64,000 bases of DNA from Pseudomonas petrae. Its GTDB lineage: Bacteria; Pseudomonadota; Gammaproteobacteria; Pseudomonadales; Pseudomonadaceae. Positions 40,930 through 49,401 of the stretch are shown piece after piece. Numbering within the stretch: the first letter of the stretch is position 1; each line of letters opens with the position of its first letter. The notes below the pieces were generated by a model. That model made no database searches and was not told the DNA's origin. It saw only the letters and a program-made list of their open reading frames with translations. The DNA is taken from positions 1 to 64,000 of the forward strand of contig NZ_JAKJXE010000010.1 in assembly GCF_021728295.1 (NCBI RefSeq), given 5' to 3'. Position numbers and translations under genes: made by a program.

Positions 40930-41012
40930 GTTTACCTCGCGTTGCTGGTGTGATGAGCGCTGCTTGTAAATTCCGACCACGTGAATCAGGGATTGTTTGC
41001 AGTTTTCCTCAA

Positions 41013-41237
41013 TCAGGTGCGTTTCCATTGCACCTGCGTGACGCCCAGGCCTTCGGCGTAAAGCAGCGCCAGTTTCACCGGACCCGCGCAAATGTGGCCC
41101 TCGACTGCGCCCACCCCTGCGTGCAAGGTCGCAAAATGCAGCGCGTCACTTTCGCATAGATGGTAGCCCTGATGGTTGAAGTGCCGCGGCTCACCTTGAA
41201 ACCGGTAATGAATTTCAAAATCCTTATAGTCATTCAT
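41013..41237 (-). CDS. Small protein of unknown function
   Basis: A 74-residue protein, MNDYKDFEIHYRFQGEPRHF then HLCESDALHFATLHAGVG, with a single small mixed alpha/beta appearance. No motif or signal peptide. It resembles short Pseudomonas-only proteins. The following 479 nt (41238-41716) contain no gene I can support. Confidence 0.6.
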   Translation of the reverse strand: MNDYKDFEIHYRFQGEPRHFNHQGYHLCESDALHFATLHAGVGAVEGHICAGPVKLALLYAEGLGVTQVQWKRT

Positions 41238-41716
41238 TGTTTTGGCCTGTAGGGGCGTGCGGTGACGCCGGGTGAATGAGGGCTTCCTTCATGTACCTGC
41301 CAGCGTGCGCCTCGACTGCATCGGCGTTGCTGTCACTTCATTTCGAGATCGATACAGGCTGATCAACTCTCCATGGGCCTCGGCTAGTAATGCATCTCCA
41401 CCTCAGGCGCGCCGTCCGTGATCGGGTTGCGAAGCGACCGACCGACGCAGAATTGCACACCTTCATGAGCTTTTAAAATCGCTGGCCGATGGGCGGCCAT
41501 GTGCCATATCGATATGGATATTCGCCTTATATCCAGACGCGTTGAATGGATGAACATGGCGTTTTCGAGGGGGGCGCTGCGGATCAAACCAACCCGCGAA
41601 GGTGACCGCTGGAGGTGTGGGAAATGTTTTGTGCGGAAAAGGCAAATTGATCGCCCGCGTCGGCTGCTTTTTCTGAAAAAATCCTTTTTTATCAATTGAT
41701 TCCGGGATGGATGTGT

Positions 41717-42046
41717 ATGCGCAGTGTGGGCTTGGTCGTAGTGGCGGCTTTTCTGGCAGCGGTGTCCGTGACCGCGCACGCCAAGGACCTCAGCAAGAAC
41801 GAGCTGCAGGTCTGCAAATGGGGCGCGGGTATTGCGGGCGCGGCGCAGCAGAGCAAGCTCTCTGGCACCACCCTCTACAGCGCGCGCAAAAAACTGCAGA
41901 GCCGTAAGTTCGCCAAACCGTGGATGAGCAAGATGGCGCTGGGCATCACGGAGCAGACCTACAAAAGCCCTTCGAAGCTGAAACCCGCGGCTGTGAACCA
42001 GACCTACTATGAGGGATGCATCCAGCACGATCTGGCGCGTAAATGA
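41717..42046 (+). CDS. Exported small protein of unknown function
   Basis: A 109-residue protein with signal peptide MRSVGLVVVAAFLAAVSVTAHA. The mature part, KDLSKNELQVCKWGAGIAGAAQQSKLSG to YYEGCIQHDLARK, contains two cysteines that could form a disulphide. No family recognised. In-frame ATGs at 41711 and 41717 and a TTG at 41696 are possible starts; the signal peptide favours 41717. Confidence 0.65.
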   Translation: MRSVGLVVVAAFLAAVSVTAHAKDLSKNELQVCKWGAGIAGAAQQSKLSGTTLYSARKKLQSRKFAKPWMSKMALGITEQTYKSPSKLKPAAVNQTYYEGCIQHDLARK

Positions 42047-42138
42047 TTCGGGCGGTCATTCGGCTTTAAACAGCCACGGTGCGTCTGCAACGGTGTGGCA
42101 GGCGACTGAAATAATGAATTGCCAAGCGCCGCTGCCGA

Positions 42139-43215
42139 TCAATGGCAGTTGCCGGCCAAGTGATAGTGCTGCGCTTCGGCCGCCGCCGGGCTGTTGAACT
42201 CAACCCGGTTTTTCTCGGCGATTGCGTTGTACGAAGGGCAGTCCGGGCGGTGGTACACCATGGTCTTCTTGTTGCCGCGAATCGCCAGCGTCAGGTTAGC
42301 CGGGCTGCCGCCGGCACTCGCAGCGGGCTTCATCGGATTACTCGCAGCGGGCCGGGCTTGGGCCGTTACAGCAGACGCGCTGGCCGCGCCGTTGCCTCCG
42401 CTCAGATTGGCGCTGAGGAAAATCGGTGCGTGGTCGGACACGCTGTCACGGCCCTTGGCGTGGGTCAGGCCGAGGAATTTCGGGTAATCGAACACCTCGA
42501 CCTTGTTCACCCGGATCGCCGACTGCTTGCTGATGAAGATGTTGTCGTAGAGGTTGGCGAATTTGCCGTCCTTGGTCGACAGCGTGCTGGCGCCGTCAAG
42601 TACCAGCGGCCTGGCGCTGGTGTCGAGCTTGCCCCACGCGGGCGAGTTGGGCGGGGTGTTGAAGTCGCCCATCAACATGATCTGATTGTTGCCGGGGTAG
42701 GTTTCCTGCAGCCAGGTCCAGTAATTGGAAAGCGCGACGATTTCCGAAGCGCGGTCCGCCTGGTTTTTGCCGTACAGGATATGCACGGTGGCGACGACAA
42801 AAGTCTTTCCGTCCTTTAGCGAACGGAACTTTGCGGAGTAGGGCTCACGCTCGAAGGTGTCGCTGCGGTCCAGATAGCTCACGGCGCCGTCTTCATAGGC
42901 AACGGCATCATCCCGCCAGACGAACCCGTACATTTCCTTGTAGGAAGAGCGCCCCACGGCATGGGATGCCATCGAACTCCAGTGCTTGCCAGTCTGCCGG
43001 GTCAGCTCCTTGGCCAGCGCCTCCAGCGCGTCGTCGCTCATCAACTCCTGAACCGCGAGAAAGTCGACCTTTTGGGCGACCTTGGCGATGCCCTGAAAGT
43101 CCTTGTTCGGGCGCACGCTCAGGTGCTCCAGGTTCCAGGTGCCAATGTTGACGTCAGCCGAAGCGGTTTGCAGGAACGTAAAAGCCAAAAGCAGAGCGAC
43201 ACAAAATCTGAGCAT
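42139..43215 (-). CDS. Secreted endonuclease/exonuclease/phosphatase-fold protein with C-terminal metal-binding-like tail
   Basis: A 358-residue exported protein. After the signal peptide (MLRFCVALLLAFTFLQTASA) comes an EEP/DNase I-like domain: TWNLEHL, VDFLAVQELM, VHILYG, IMLMGDFNTPPNSPAW and the C-terminal SVSDHAPIFLSA. These are the usual catalytic Asn/Glu/Asp/His motifs, so nuclease or phosphodiesterase activity is likely. An Ala-Pro-rich linker (about 275-305) leads to a tail IRGNKKTMVYHRPDCPSYNAI...YHLAGNCH, which resembles the small Cys/His domain found on some secreted nucleases. The start is ATG 43215; the track of the frame extends to a TTG at 43224. Confidence 0.85.
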   Translation of the reverse strand: MLRFCVALLLAFTFLQTASADVNIGTWNLEHLSVRPNKDFQGIAKVAQKVDFLAVQELMSDDALEALAKELTRQTGKHWSSMASHAVGRSSYKEMYGFVWRDDAVAYEDGAVSYLDRSDTFEREPYSAKFRSLKDGKTFVVATVHILYGKNQADRASEIVALSNYWTWLQETYPGNNQIMLMGDFNTPPNSPAWGKLDTSARPLVLDGASTLSTKDGKFANLYDNIFISKQSAIRVNKVEVFDYPKFLGLTHAKGRDSVSDHAPIFLSANLSGGNGAASASAVTAQARPAASNPMKPAASAGGSPANLTLAIRGNKKTMVYHRPDCPSYNAIAEKNRVEFNSPAAAEAQHYHLAGNCH

Positions 43216-43259
43216 GTTATCCAACTGGGTAGTTCATCTAGGTGGGTTCGGGTTGCAGG

Positions 43260-43511
43260 TCAATCTTCCTTGGGCACGGTCCAGAAAATCTGCACACCGC
43301 CGTCGTCTCGCCAGGCCAGGGTCACGTTGTCGTTCTCGTCGATCTCTTCCAGCAACTGTTTCCAGTCGTCCTCGAGTTCGTCCGCAAGCCGGAAAATCAG
43401 CGCCGCGCGGGCTTTCTGCGCACTCTGCGAGTTGATGATTTTCTGCACCCGCACGGCCATGCGCTCGTAGTGCCCTGGCGATGCGTCGGTTGATGCGTTG
43501 ATGTCAGACAC
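43260..43511 (-). CDS. DUF1654 protein, LexA-controlled
   Basis: An 83-residue protein of the Pseudomonas DUF1654 family: YERMAVRVQKIINSQSAQKARAALIFRLADELEDDW then NDNVTLAWRDDGGVQIFWTVPKED. Function unknown. It starts with GTG at 43511 after a full AGGAGG site. A perfect LexA palindrome lies 20 nt upstream of the start, so SOS induction is expected. Confidence 0.82.
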   Translation of the reverse strand: MSDINASTDASPGHYERMAVRVQKIINSQSAQKARAALIFRLADELEDDWKQLLEEIDENDNVTLAWRDDGGVQIFWTVPKED

Positions 43512-43530
43512 GAAGTGATCCTCCTGTTCG

Positions 43531-43546
43531 CTGTATGCGCATACAG
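43531..43546 (-). promoter_or_regulatory. LexA box of the DUF1654 gene
   Basis: CTGTATGCGCATACAG is a perfect 16-bp palindrome matching CTG-N10-CAG with the preferred TAT flanks. It lies directly upstream of the DUF1654 ribosome site. Confidence 0.85.
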
Positions 43547-43728
43547 TATTTGAGTGTCAGACGTTTCGCAACAGTGGATCGGACAAAAACCTCCTTTGAT
43601 CCAAGTCGCTGATTTTTCGGCTGATTGTTCGGCTTGCGAACCAAAGTCGATCACGCTGATCTGATCTGCTAGATGACTATTCAGCGCTTGAGCCCACGAA
43701 GCTTGAGCCCTACCCACCAGGAGGCTTT

Positions 43729-43953
43729 ATGAAGATTCAATCATTACTGATGCCGGTCGCACTCGCCTGCTGTGCAGCATTGGCGGGCTGCTCCACGTCG
43801 ACCGTGGTCACCCTGCAAAACGGTACGCAGTACGTGACCAAGGATGCGCCGAAGACCAAGAGCAAAGACGGCTTTTATGAGTTCGAAGACATCTCCGGCA
43901 AAACCATCCGCGTGCGCGCCGACGAGGTAGCTACTGTTAAAGAAGAAGATTGA
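43729..43953 (+). CDS. YgdI/YgdR-family lipoprotein
   Basis: A 74-residue lipoprotein with lipobox LAGC and the DUF903 domain VVTLQNGTQYVTKDAPKTKSKDGFYEFEDISGKTIRVRADEVATV. It is paralogous to the gene at 29466. An excellent AGGAGG site precedes the ATG. Confidence 0.9.
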   Translation: MKIQSLLMPVALACCAALAGCSTSTVVTLQNGTQYVTKDAPKTKSKDGFYEFEDISGKTIRVRADEVATVKEED

Positions 43954-44092
43954 GCCAGGGCGGGGCCCGGCTGAGGTGGTCTCCGGGCTCGTCTGTATTG
44001 CAAACTCGTCCCGATCTGAGTGGAACGTCTTCGCATTACCGTCGCTCTAAACGAGGCTATCCGCTCACGATATTTCCTGTCAGGCCCTAATT

Positions 44093-46711
44093 ATGGATAC
44101 CCCACCCAACACCGGGTTCAGCGCAGCACCCCTGCGTTTCCTTGCCAACGGCGGTGCGGTCGGTGATCTGCTTCAGTCCCCATTGGTGGACGGCTCGCCC
44201 CTCGGCGCGCCCTCCGACTGGCCGGACGGTCTTAAAGCCCTGATGGGCACGATTCTCCCCGTGCAGGCGCAGATCGTGCTCTTCTGGGGGCCCGAATTTG
44301 TGGCGCTCTACAACGACGCCTATGCGCCGAGCATCGGCGAGAAACATCCGCGCGCTCTCGGTCGGCCCGCGATCGAAAACTGGCGCGAACTGTGGGACGA
44401 CCTTGAGCCACTGCTGCGCGGCGTTCGGGAAACCGGGCAAACGTTTGCTGCCAGGGACCGTGCCTTTTATATCGAGCGGCACGGCTACGGCGAAACCGTC
44501 TACTTTGACGTCTCCTATTCTGCGGTGCACCAGAAAGACGGGGCCGTCGGCGGCGTGCTCTGCGTTGTCACTGAAACCACCGAGCGCGTGCATTACGAGC
44601 GTCGTCAGGCGCTGCTGCTTGAGCTGGGCCAGGCCTTCCCCTCCATTCGCGACCCCGAACAGATCGAAGCGGACGTCATCCGGCGTATCGGTCGCGAGCT
44701 GGGCGCCGCCCGCGTTCATCTCGCGGAAGCTGACGAGGAAACGGGCGATTTCATCATTCGCCGTGAATACCGTGAGGGTGACGTCGCGGCCCGGTCAGGG
44801 CTGATCTCCGTCAGCGATGACACCTGTTCGGCGTTGCGCCAGGGCGCCACCGTGCAAGCGTCGGCAAAGGCCGATTCTGTTCTCGCTGACCCGCGCACCG
44901 TTGCACTCCAGCCAGCCGACACAGTGAGTCTGGCCGTGCATGTCCCGTTGATGCGCCATGACACATTGGCCGGCGTGTTTACCGTTGAGTTCGAAGGGCA
45001 GCGGGTCTGTAGCCCCCATGACATCCATGTCATCGAAGAAACGGCCAAGCTGGGCTGGCAATGGATCAACCACACGCGGGCGGAATCGGCGCTGCACGCC
45101 AGTTCCGCGCAACTGGCCGGGATGTTCGAACAGGCAGGCGCCGGGATTGCGCTGTGTGATCATCGAGGCGTGTTTCAGCAGGTCAATGATCGCTACTGCG
45201 ACATCATGGGGCTGCGGCGTCAGGCAATTGCCGGACGCTCGATCCTCGAATTGCAGAACGAGGTAGCAGTCAATGCGCAGCCAATGTTTTACGAGAACTT
45301 CCTGACCGCCGAGGCCCCCTTCGAACTGACTCAGCACCACGTGCGCGCAAACGGCTCGGTCGTCTGGGTGCAGACCCACGTCACGCCACTGCTCGATGCG
45401 CAGCAGCAGGTGAGCGGTCTGCTGTTTGTCTGCGTGGACATCTCCGCGCGGGTCGGCGCTGAACATCAGTTGATCGAACTCAACGAAAGCCTCGAACAGC
45501 GCGTCGCCACCATGGTGGCCGAGCGCGAGGCGGCCATTTCGCAGCTGCACGAGTCGCGCAAGATCGAGATGGTCGGCCAGCTGGGCGGCGGCATCGCCCA
45601 TGACTTCAATAACCTCCTGACGCCGATCATGACGTCGCTGGAATTGCTGCGGCGCCAGCCGGTCAGCAATGATCGCTCCCATCGGCTTATCGACGCCGCG
45701 CTGCAAGCGGCGGATCGCGCGCGAATTCTGGTAGGTCGTCTGCTGACCTTTGCCCGCAGGCAGACGCTCAAGCCTCAGGTCGTGGCGCTGGACAGTCTGG
45801 TCAACGACATGCGTGACCTTATCCAGCGCTCGCTGGGCCCGACCATCGAAGTGATTGTCGAGATTCCGGCAGATCTGCCAAACATATACATCGATCCCCA
45901 TCAGCTTGAACTGGGTGTGCTCAATCTCGCGGTCAATGCCCGAGACGCGATCGCCGAACGCGGTTACTTGAAAATCAGCGCCTGCCCGGAGCTGGTTGCC
46001 GACAGTCCGGGGCTGGGTCCAGCGCCCGCGCCGGGTCGCTACGTCAGGCTGACGGTGTCGGATAACGGCAGCGGCATGAGCGAAGAGGTGCTGGGACGTT
46101 GCGTAGAACCTTTTTACTCAACCAAAGGCGTCGGCAAGGGCACCGGGCTCGGGTTGTCGATGGTGCAGGGGCTGGCCTTGCAATCCGGCGGTGGTTTTGA
46201 TGTTCAGTCGACGTCGGGCCTCGGCACGCGCGTCGACATCTGGCTGCCGGTCTCCAGCGCCGATGTGCTCAAACCGGCAGAAGGCGAGGGCGACTCAGGG
46301 CCCGACGCGGACCACCCTTTTCACGTGCTGGTGGTAGATGACGAGGAGCTGGTCCGCTACACCGTTGCGCTGCAACTGCGTGACCTGGGCTATCGGGTGA
46401 CCGAAGCGGCGTCGCCTTCCGCTGCCGAGCACATGGTCAGCGCCGGGTTGCGGCCGGACGTTCTTATCACCGATCAGCTGATGGCAGAAAAAAGCGGCAC
46501 GCAGCTCGCCCTGAGTTTGCGCGAAATCCTGCCAGCGCTGCCGGTGCTGGTCGTCACGGGGTACACCCGCGAATCGTCGACGCAGATTGCCGGTTTCGAG
46601 GTGCTGGCCAAGCCCTTCAGCCGCGCCGACATTGCGTCGAAAGTGGCGCAGGTCATCAACGATCAGAAAGTGTCGCCATTGATCAGCGAGCAGGCCGGTC
46701 ACGCCTCTTGA
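44093..46711 (+). CDS. Soluble hybrid histidine kinase (PAS-GAF-PAS-HisKA-HATPase-REC)
   Basis: An 872-residue kinase without membrane helices. The order is an N-terminal PAS-like region (about 20-170), GAF (about 180-330), PAS (about 340-460), coiled linker, HisKA with GGGIAHDFNNLLTPIM (phospho-acceptor His), HATPase with LNLAVNARDAI, DNGSGM and GKGTGLGLSMVQGLA, and a C-terminal receiver with VLVVDDEELVRY and Asp in VLITDQLM. The GGGIAHDFNN type of H-box occurs in soluble hybrid kinases of the HWE-unlike group; the input signal is unknown. No response regulator lies next to it. Confidence 0.9.
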   Translation: MDTPPNTGFSAAPLRFLANGGAVGDLLQSPLVDGSPLGAPSDWPDGLKALMGTILPVQAQIVLFWGPEFVALYNDAYAPSIGEKHPRALGRPAIENWRELWDDLEPLLRGVRETGQTFAARDRAFYIERHGYGETVYFDVSYSAVHQKDGAVGGVLCVVTETTERVHYERRQALLLELGQAFPSIRDPEQIEADVIRRIGRELGAARVHLAEADEETGDFIIRREYREGDVAARSGLISVSDDTCSALRQGATVQASAKADSVLADPRTVALQPADTVSLAVHVPLMRHDTLAGVFTVEFEGQRVCSPHDIHVIEETAKLGWQWINHTRAESALHASSAQLAGMFEQAGAGIALCDHRGVFQQVNDRYCDIMGLRRQAIAGRSILELQNEVAVNAQPMFYENFLTAEAPFELTQHHVRANGSVVWVQTHVTPLLDAQQQVSGLLFVCVDISARVGAEHQLIELNESLEQRVATMVAEREAAISQLHESRKIEMVGQLGGGIAHDFNNLLTPIMTSLELLRRQPVSNDRSHRLIDAALQAADRARILVGRLLTFARRQTLKPQVVALDSLVNDMRDLIQRSLGPTIEVIVEIPADLPNIYIDPHQLELGVLNLAVNARDAIAERGYLKISACPELVADSPGLGPAPAPGRYVRLTVSDNGSGMSEEVLGRCVEPFYSTKGVGKGTGLGLSMVQGLALQSGGGFDVQSTSGLGTRVDIWLPVSSADVLKPAEGEGDSGPDADHPFHVLVVDDEELVRYTVALQLRDLGYRVTEAASPSAAEHMVSAGLRPDVLITDQLMAEKSGTQLALSLREILPALPVLVVTGYTRESSTQIAGFEVLAKPFSRADIASKVAQVINDQKVSPLISEQAGHAS

Positions 46712-46778
46712 TGGGTTGAGCCCTTCACGCCAAATGCTGCATCGGCTGAAGGGCCGCAGCCTCGCTTGCCAGCCTCGC

Positions 46779-47450
46779 CTAAACGGCTCGGCCGATTGCC
46801 TGCTCGTAGCACGAGAGGAAGTACTGCCACTGGGCCTCGTCCCAGAATGAGTGTCTTCTGAGCTGAGGAATGTCGTGACGCGCGGCGCCCATGGTGGTGA
46901 TCCGGCCATGGGATTTTTCCAGATCCAGCAGCGCCAGCTCGAAATCAAACCGCGTGTCGGTGACCGTCGCCTTGATGAAGATGTGTTTGGAGCGCATGCA
47001 GCCGTGCTGCCACTTGCCCAGGTGCATCTTCGCCAGTGTCTCGGCCAGACGCTTGAAGAGTCGCTGATGTTGCTCGACGCTCAAGGTGCTGGCGCCGCCC
47101 TGGGCATACCATGAGTCGAGGTCGATGAAACCGCCCAGATCCTTGGTGACCAGAACGCCTTGCCACACACCGGCGACCTTACGTGCGCCGAAAAAAACAG
47201 GTCGTGGCGCGTTAACACCCAGTTCCTCGAGTTTTGTCAGCGCGATGCCCTCACGCAGTGCAGTCGGGCGGCCAGTGGGGTAGCGGAAGCTGCGAAACAG
47301 GTGGCCGGTCTGGCGCTTGACGTAGAGCGTCTTGCCATCGTGCACCACACGCTGCACACCGCTGGTGCCGTTGCGGCGTACATTTGGCGGCTCGACCCAA
47401 GGCCCCGAAGTGCCCCACCAGAACTCAAACTCATTGTTTGCCCGACCCAT
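46779..47450 (-). CDS. InaA/lipopolysaccharide-kinase-family protein
   Basis: A 223-residue protein-kinase-fold protein of the Kdo/WaaP family, InaA branch. Visible are the Lys of LYVKRQTGHLFRSFRYP, Glu in ALREGIALTKLEELGV, the catalytic-loop equivalent KWQHGCMRSKHIFIK and the DLEKSHG metal loop. The family includes LPS-core kinases and a pH/weak-acid-inducible protein; the substrate here is not known. The ATG at 47450 (MGRANNEF) is preferred since GGAG lies 6 nt upstream; ATG 47453 is only 3 nt from it. The 47454-47822 gap holds nothing recognised. Confidence 0.82.
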   Translation of the reverse strand: MGRANNEFEFWWGTSGPWVEPPNVRRNGTSGVQRVVHDGKTLYVKRQTGHLFRSFRYPTGRPTALREGIALTKLEELGVNAPRPVFFGARKVAGVWQGVLVTKDLGGFIDLDSWYAQGGASTLSVEQHQRLFKRLAETLAKMHLGKWQHGCMRSKHIFIKATVTDTRFDFELALLDLEKSHGRITTMGAARHDIPQLRRHSFWDEAQWQYFLSCYEQAIGRAV

Positions 47451-47822
47451 CATGCGCTCCAAATACTGTAGAAATCTTGCGTGTGCAGCGACTGCCATGT
47501 TGCAGTGCGAGCCCCTCTGGCCGTCGCGGGCGTGATTAGTTCACTGCCGCTCTAGGATATTGGCGAATGGCCATTTTCGAGGCGCCCAGCTTACTGGCTT
47601 GTGGCGTTCATGAACCCGTCAAACCCATGCCATTTATGCCATCCAGCAGGCCGTAAGTGCAGCGCAGGTGTGCGCAGTGTCGCAACGCCATCTTATCGAA
47701 TGACCCCTGGGACGCGTCTCCCTTGAGCTGCGTCATGTCCGTTCGTCCCATTCATGTAAAACTCGCGGAATTGCTGTCGCCGTGCGACATCCACCGTGCA
47801 TAACTAAATAAGGAAATTTGCC

Positions 47823-48086
47823 ATGATCTCTCCCCTTGAACTCTGCCATATCGTCGAATCAGGTTTCCTGCCCGCCAAGTGCAAATGCACCATCGATGCC
47901 AAAGATCAGATGATGGTGCAGATATTCGATCGCGAAAGGGGCCACGCGGATTTACTTGCTGGGGGCATTCCGGTCAGTTCGCTCAATTCCAGCCGTGCCA
48001 TTGCCAACCTGATCGCCAGGTTAAAAGACGATTTGAAGCTGCACGCTGCCGGCCGCCGCGCGACCGCCCATCAGGAGCGTGCCTAA
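47823..48086 (+). CDS. DUF1652 protein
   Basis: An 87-residue protein of the Pseudomonas DUF1652 family: SPLELCHIVESGFLPAKCKCTID then FDRERGHADLLAGGIPVSSLNSSRAIANLIARLKDDL. Function unknown. AAGGAAA precedes the ATG. Confidence 0.82.
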   Translation: MISPLELCHIVESGFLPAKCKCTIDAKDQMMVQIFDRERGHADLLAGGIPVSSLNSSRAIANLIARLKDDLKLHAAGRRATAHQERA

Positions 48087-48231
48087 CTCATCAGTAACGT
48101 GCATAACAAGCGGCACGATTGACCTTTCCTTTCTATCCTCCGATTCAGGGTGCAGGCCATCAGTGCTGCAACGGCGATCGGAGGAGCAGGGCGACACCCG
48201 GCCCGTCTTCTTTTTTCCTTGCTTTGCAGAG

Positions 48232-48282
48232 TTGACAAAAGCTCAAACGATTCCCATAGTTTCGTTCACGCAAACGTTTGCG
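48232..48282 (+). promoter_or_regulatory. Ribose operon promoter and RbsR operator
   Basis: A sigma-70-type promoter, TTGACA (48232-48237), 17 nt, CATAGT (48255-48260), is followed at 48269-48282 by the perfect palindrome CGCAAACGTTTGCG. Its CAAACGTTTG core is the LacI-family pattern and close to the known RbsR operator. It lies around the expected transcription start. Confidence 0.8.
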
Positions 48283-48351
48283 ATTTCGTCGATCCTGCCC
48301 CTGACGCGTAAACGCTGCCGATAACAACAATCATAATGTCGGAGTGATTCC

Positions 48352-49308
48352 ATGAAGCTGCCATTCGCTGTACGCCTTCTTGCTGTTGCCATGCTTACCG
48401 CTTCCGCTGCAACCCTGCCTCTCTCATCCGCCTTTGCCGACGACGCGAAAAAGCCGACCGTCGCGCTGGTGATGAAATCCCTGGCGAACGAATTCTTCCT
48501 GACCATGGAAGACGGCGCCAAGGTCTATCAAAAAGAGCATTCCGCTGACTTTGACCTGATCTCCAACGGCATCAAGAACGAGTCCGACACGGCCGCGCAG
48601 ATCGACATCGTCAATCAGATGATCGTCAAGAAAGTCGACGCGCTGGTCATCGCCCCGGCCGACTCCAAGGCCTTGGCGTCGGTCCTGAAAAAGGCCATGG
48701 ATGCGGGCATCAAGGTCGTCAACATCGACAACCAGCTCGACGCCGACGTGCTGAAAAGCAAGGGCATGGAAGTGCCTTTCGTAGGCCCGAACAACCGCAA
48801 GGGCGCCAAGCTGGTGGGCGACTACCTGGCCAAGCAGCTGACTGCAGGTGATGAAGTCGGCATCATCGAAGGCGTGCCGACCACCACCAACGCGCAGCAA
48901 CGCACCGCTGGTTTCAAGGACGCGATGGACGGTGCGCAGATGAAGATCGTTTCCACGCAGTCAGGTAACTGGGAAATCGACAAGGGCAACGCGGTCGCGT
49001 CCGCCATGCTCAACGAATACCCGAACCTGAAAGCGCTGCTGGCCGGTAACGACAGCATGGCCCTGGGCGCTGTCTCGGCAGTTCGTGCGGCAGGCAAGGC
49101 GGGCAAGGTTCAGGTTGTCGGCTACGACAACATCAACGCCATCAAGCCGATGCTGAAAGACGGCCGTATTCTGGCCACCGCTGACCAGTTCGCGGCGCGT
49201 CAGGCTGTGTTCGGTATCGACACCGCACTGAAAATGGTCAAGGGCGAGAAGCTCGAGATCACCAACGGCGTGATCGAAACCCCGGTCGAGCTGGTGACCA
49301 AGCCTTAA
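48352..49308 (+). CDS. rbsB: Ribose ABC transporter, periplasmic binding protein
   Basis: A 318-residue periplasmic binding protein. Signal peptide FAVRLLAVAMLTASAATLPLSSAFA is followed by the sugar-binding fold: KPTVALVMKSLANEFFLTMEDGAKVYQKEH, DALVIAPADSKALASVLKKAMDAGIKVVNIDNQLD and QVVGYDNINAIKPML. Ribose, or a closely related furanose, is inferred from its place before rbsA, rbsC, rbsR, rbsK and rbsD. A hairpin after it probably raises its expression over the next genes. Confidence 0.93.
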   Translation: MKLPFAVRLLAVAMLTASAATLPLSSAFADDAKKPTVALVMKSLANEFFLTMEDGAKVYQKEHSADFDLISNGIKNESDTAAQIDIVNQMIVKKVDALVIAPADSKALASVLKKAMDAGIKVVNIDNQLDADVLKSKGMEVPFVGPNNRKGAKLVGDYLAKQLTAGDEVGIIEGVPTTTNAQQRTAGFKDAMDGAQMKIVSTQSGNWEIDKGNAVASAMLNEYPNLKALLAGNDSMALGAVSAVRAAGKAGKVQVVGYDNINAIKPMLKDGRILATADQFAARQAVFGIDTALKMVKGEKLEITNGVIETPVELVTKP

Positions 49309-49368
49309 TAAGCCCGTCCGGGTTTCAATCGGCACTGTCCACCTCAGCAGTTTCCAAAATATGTACCG

Positions 49369-49386
49369 CCTGCCCGTGAGGGCAGG
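49369..49386 (+). other. Intercistronic hairpin between rbsB and rbsA
   Basis: CCTGCCC / GGGCAGG with a 4-nt loop, no T tract. Such structures stabilise the upstream binding-protein mRNA or dampen readthrough. Confidence 0.5.
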
Positions 49387-49401
49387 TGCGTGGAGATCGT
49401 T

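Noticed and set aside
41384..42028. Minus-strand open frame (214 codons) with an end HEGVQFCVGRSLRNPITDG that looks protein-like
   Set aside because: It overlaps the supported exported-protein gene at 41717 and has no family match. A short version from ATG 41500 (38 aa) remains possible but has no ribosome site.
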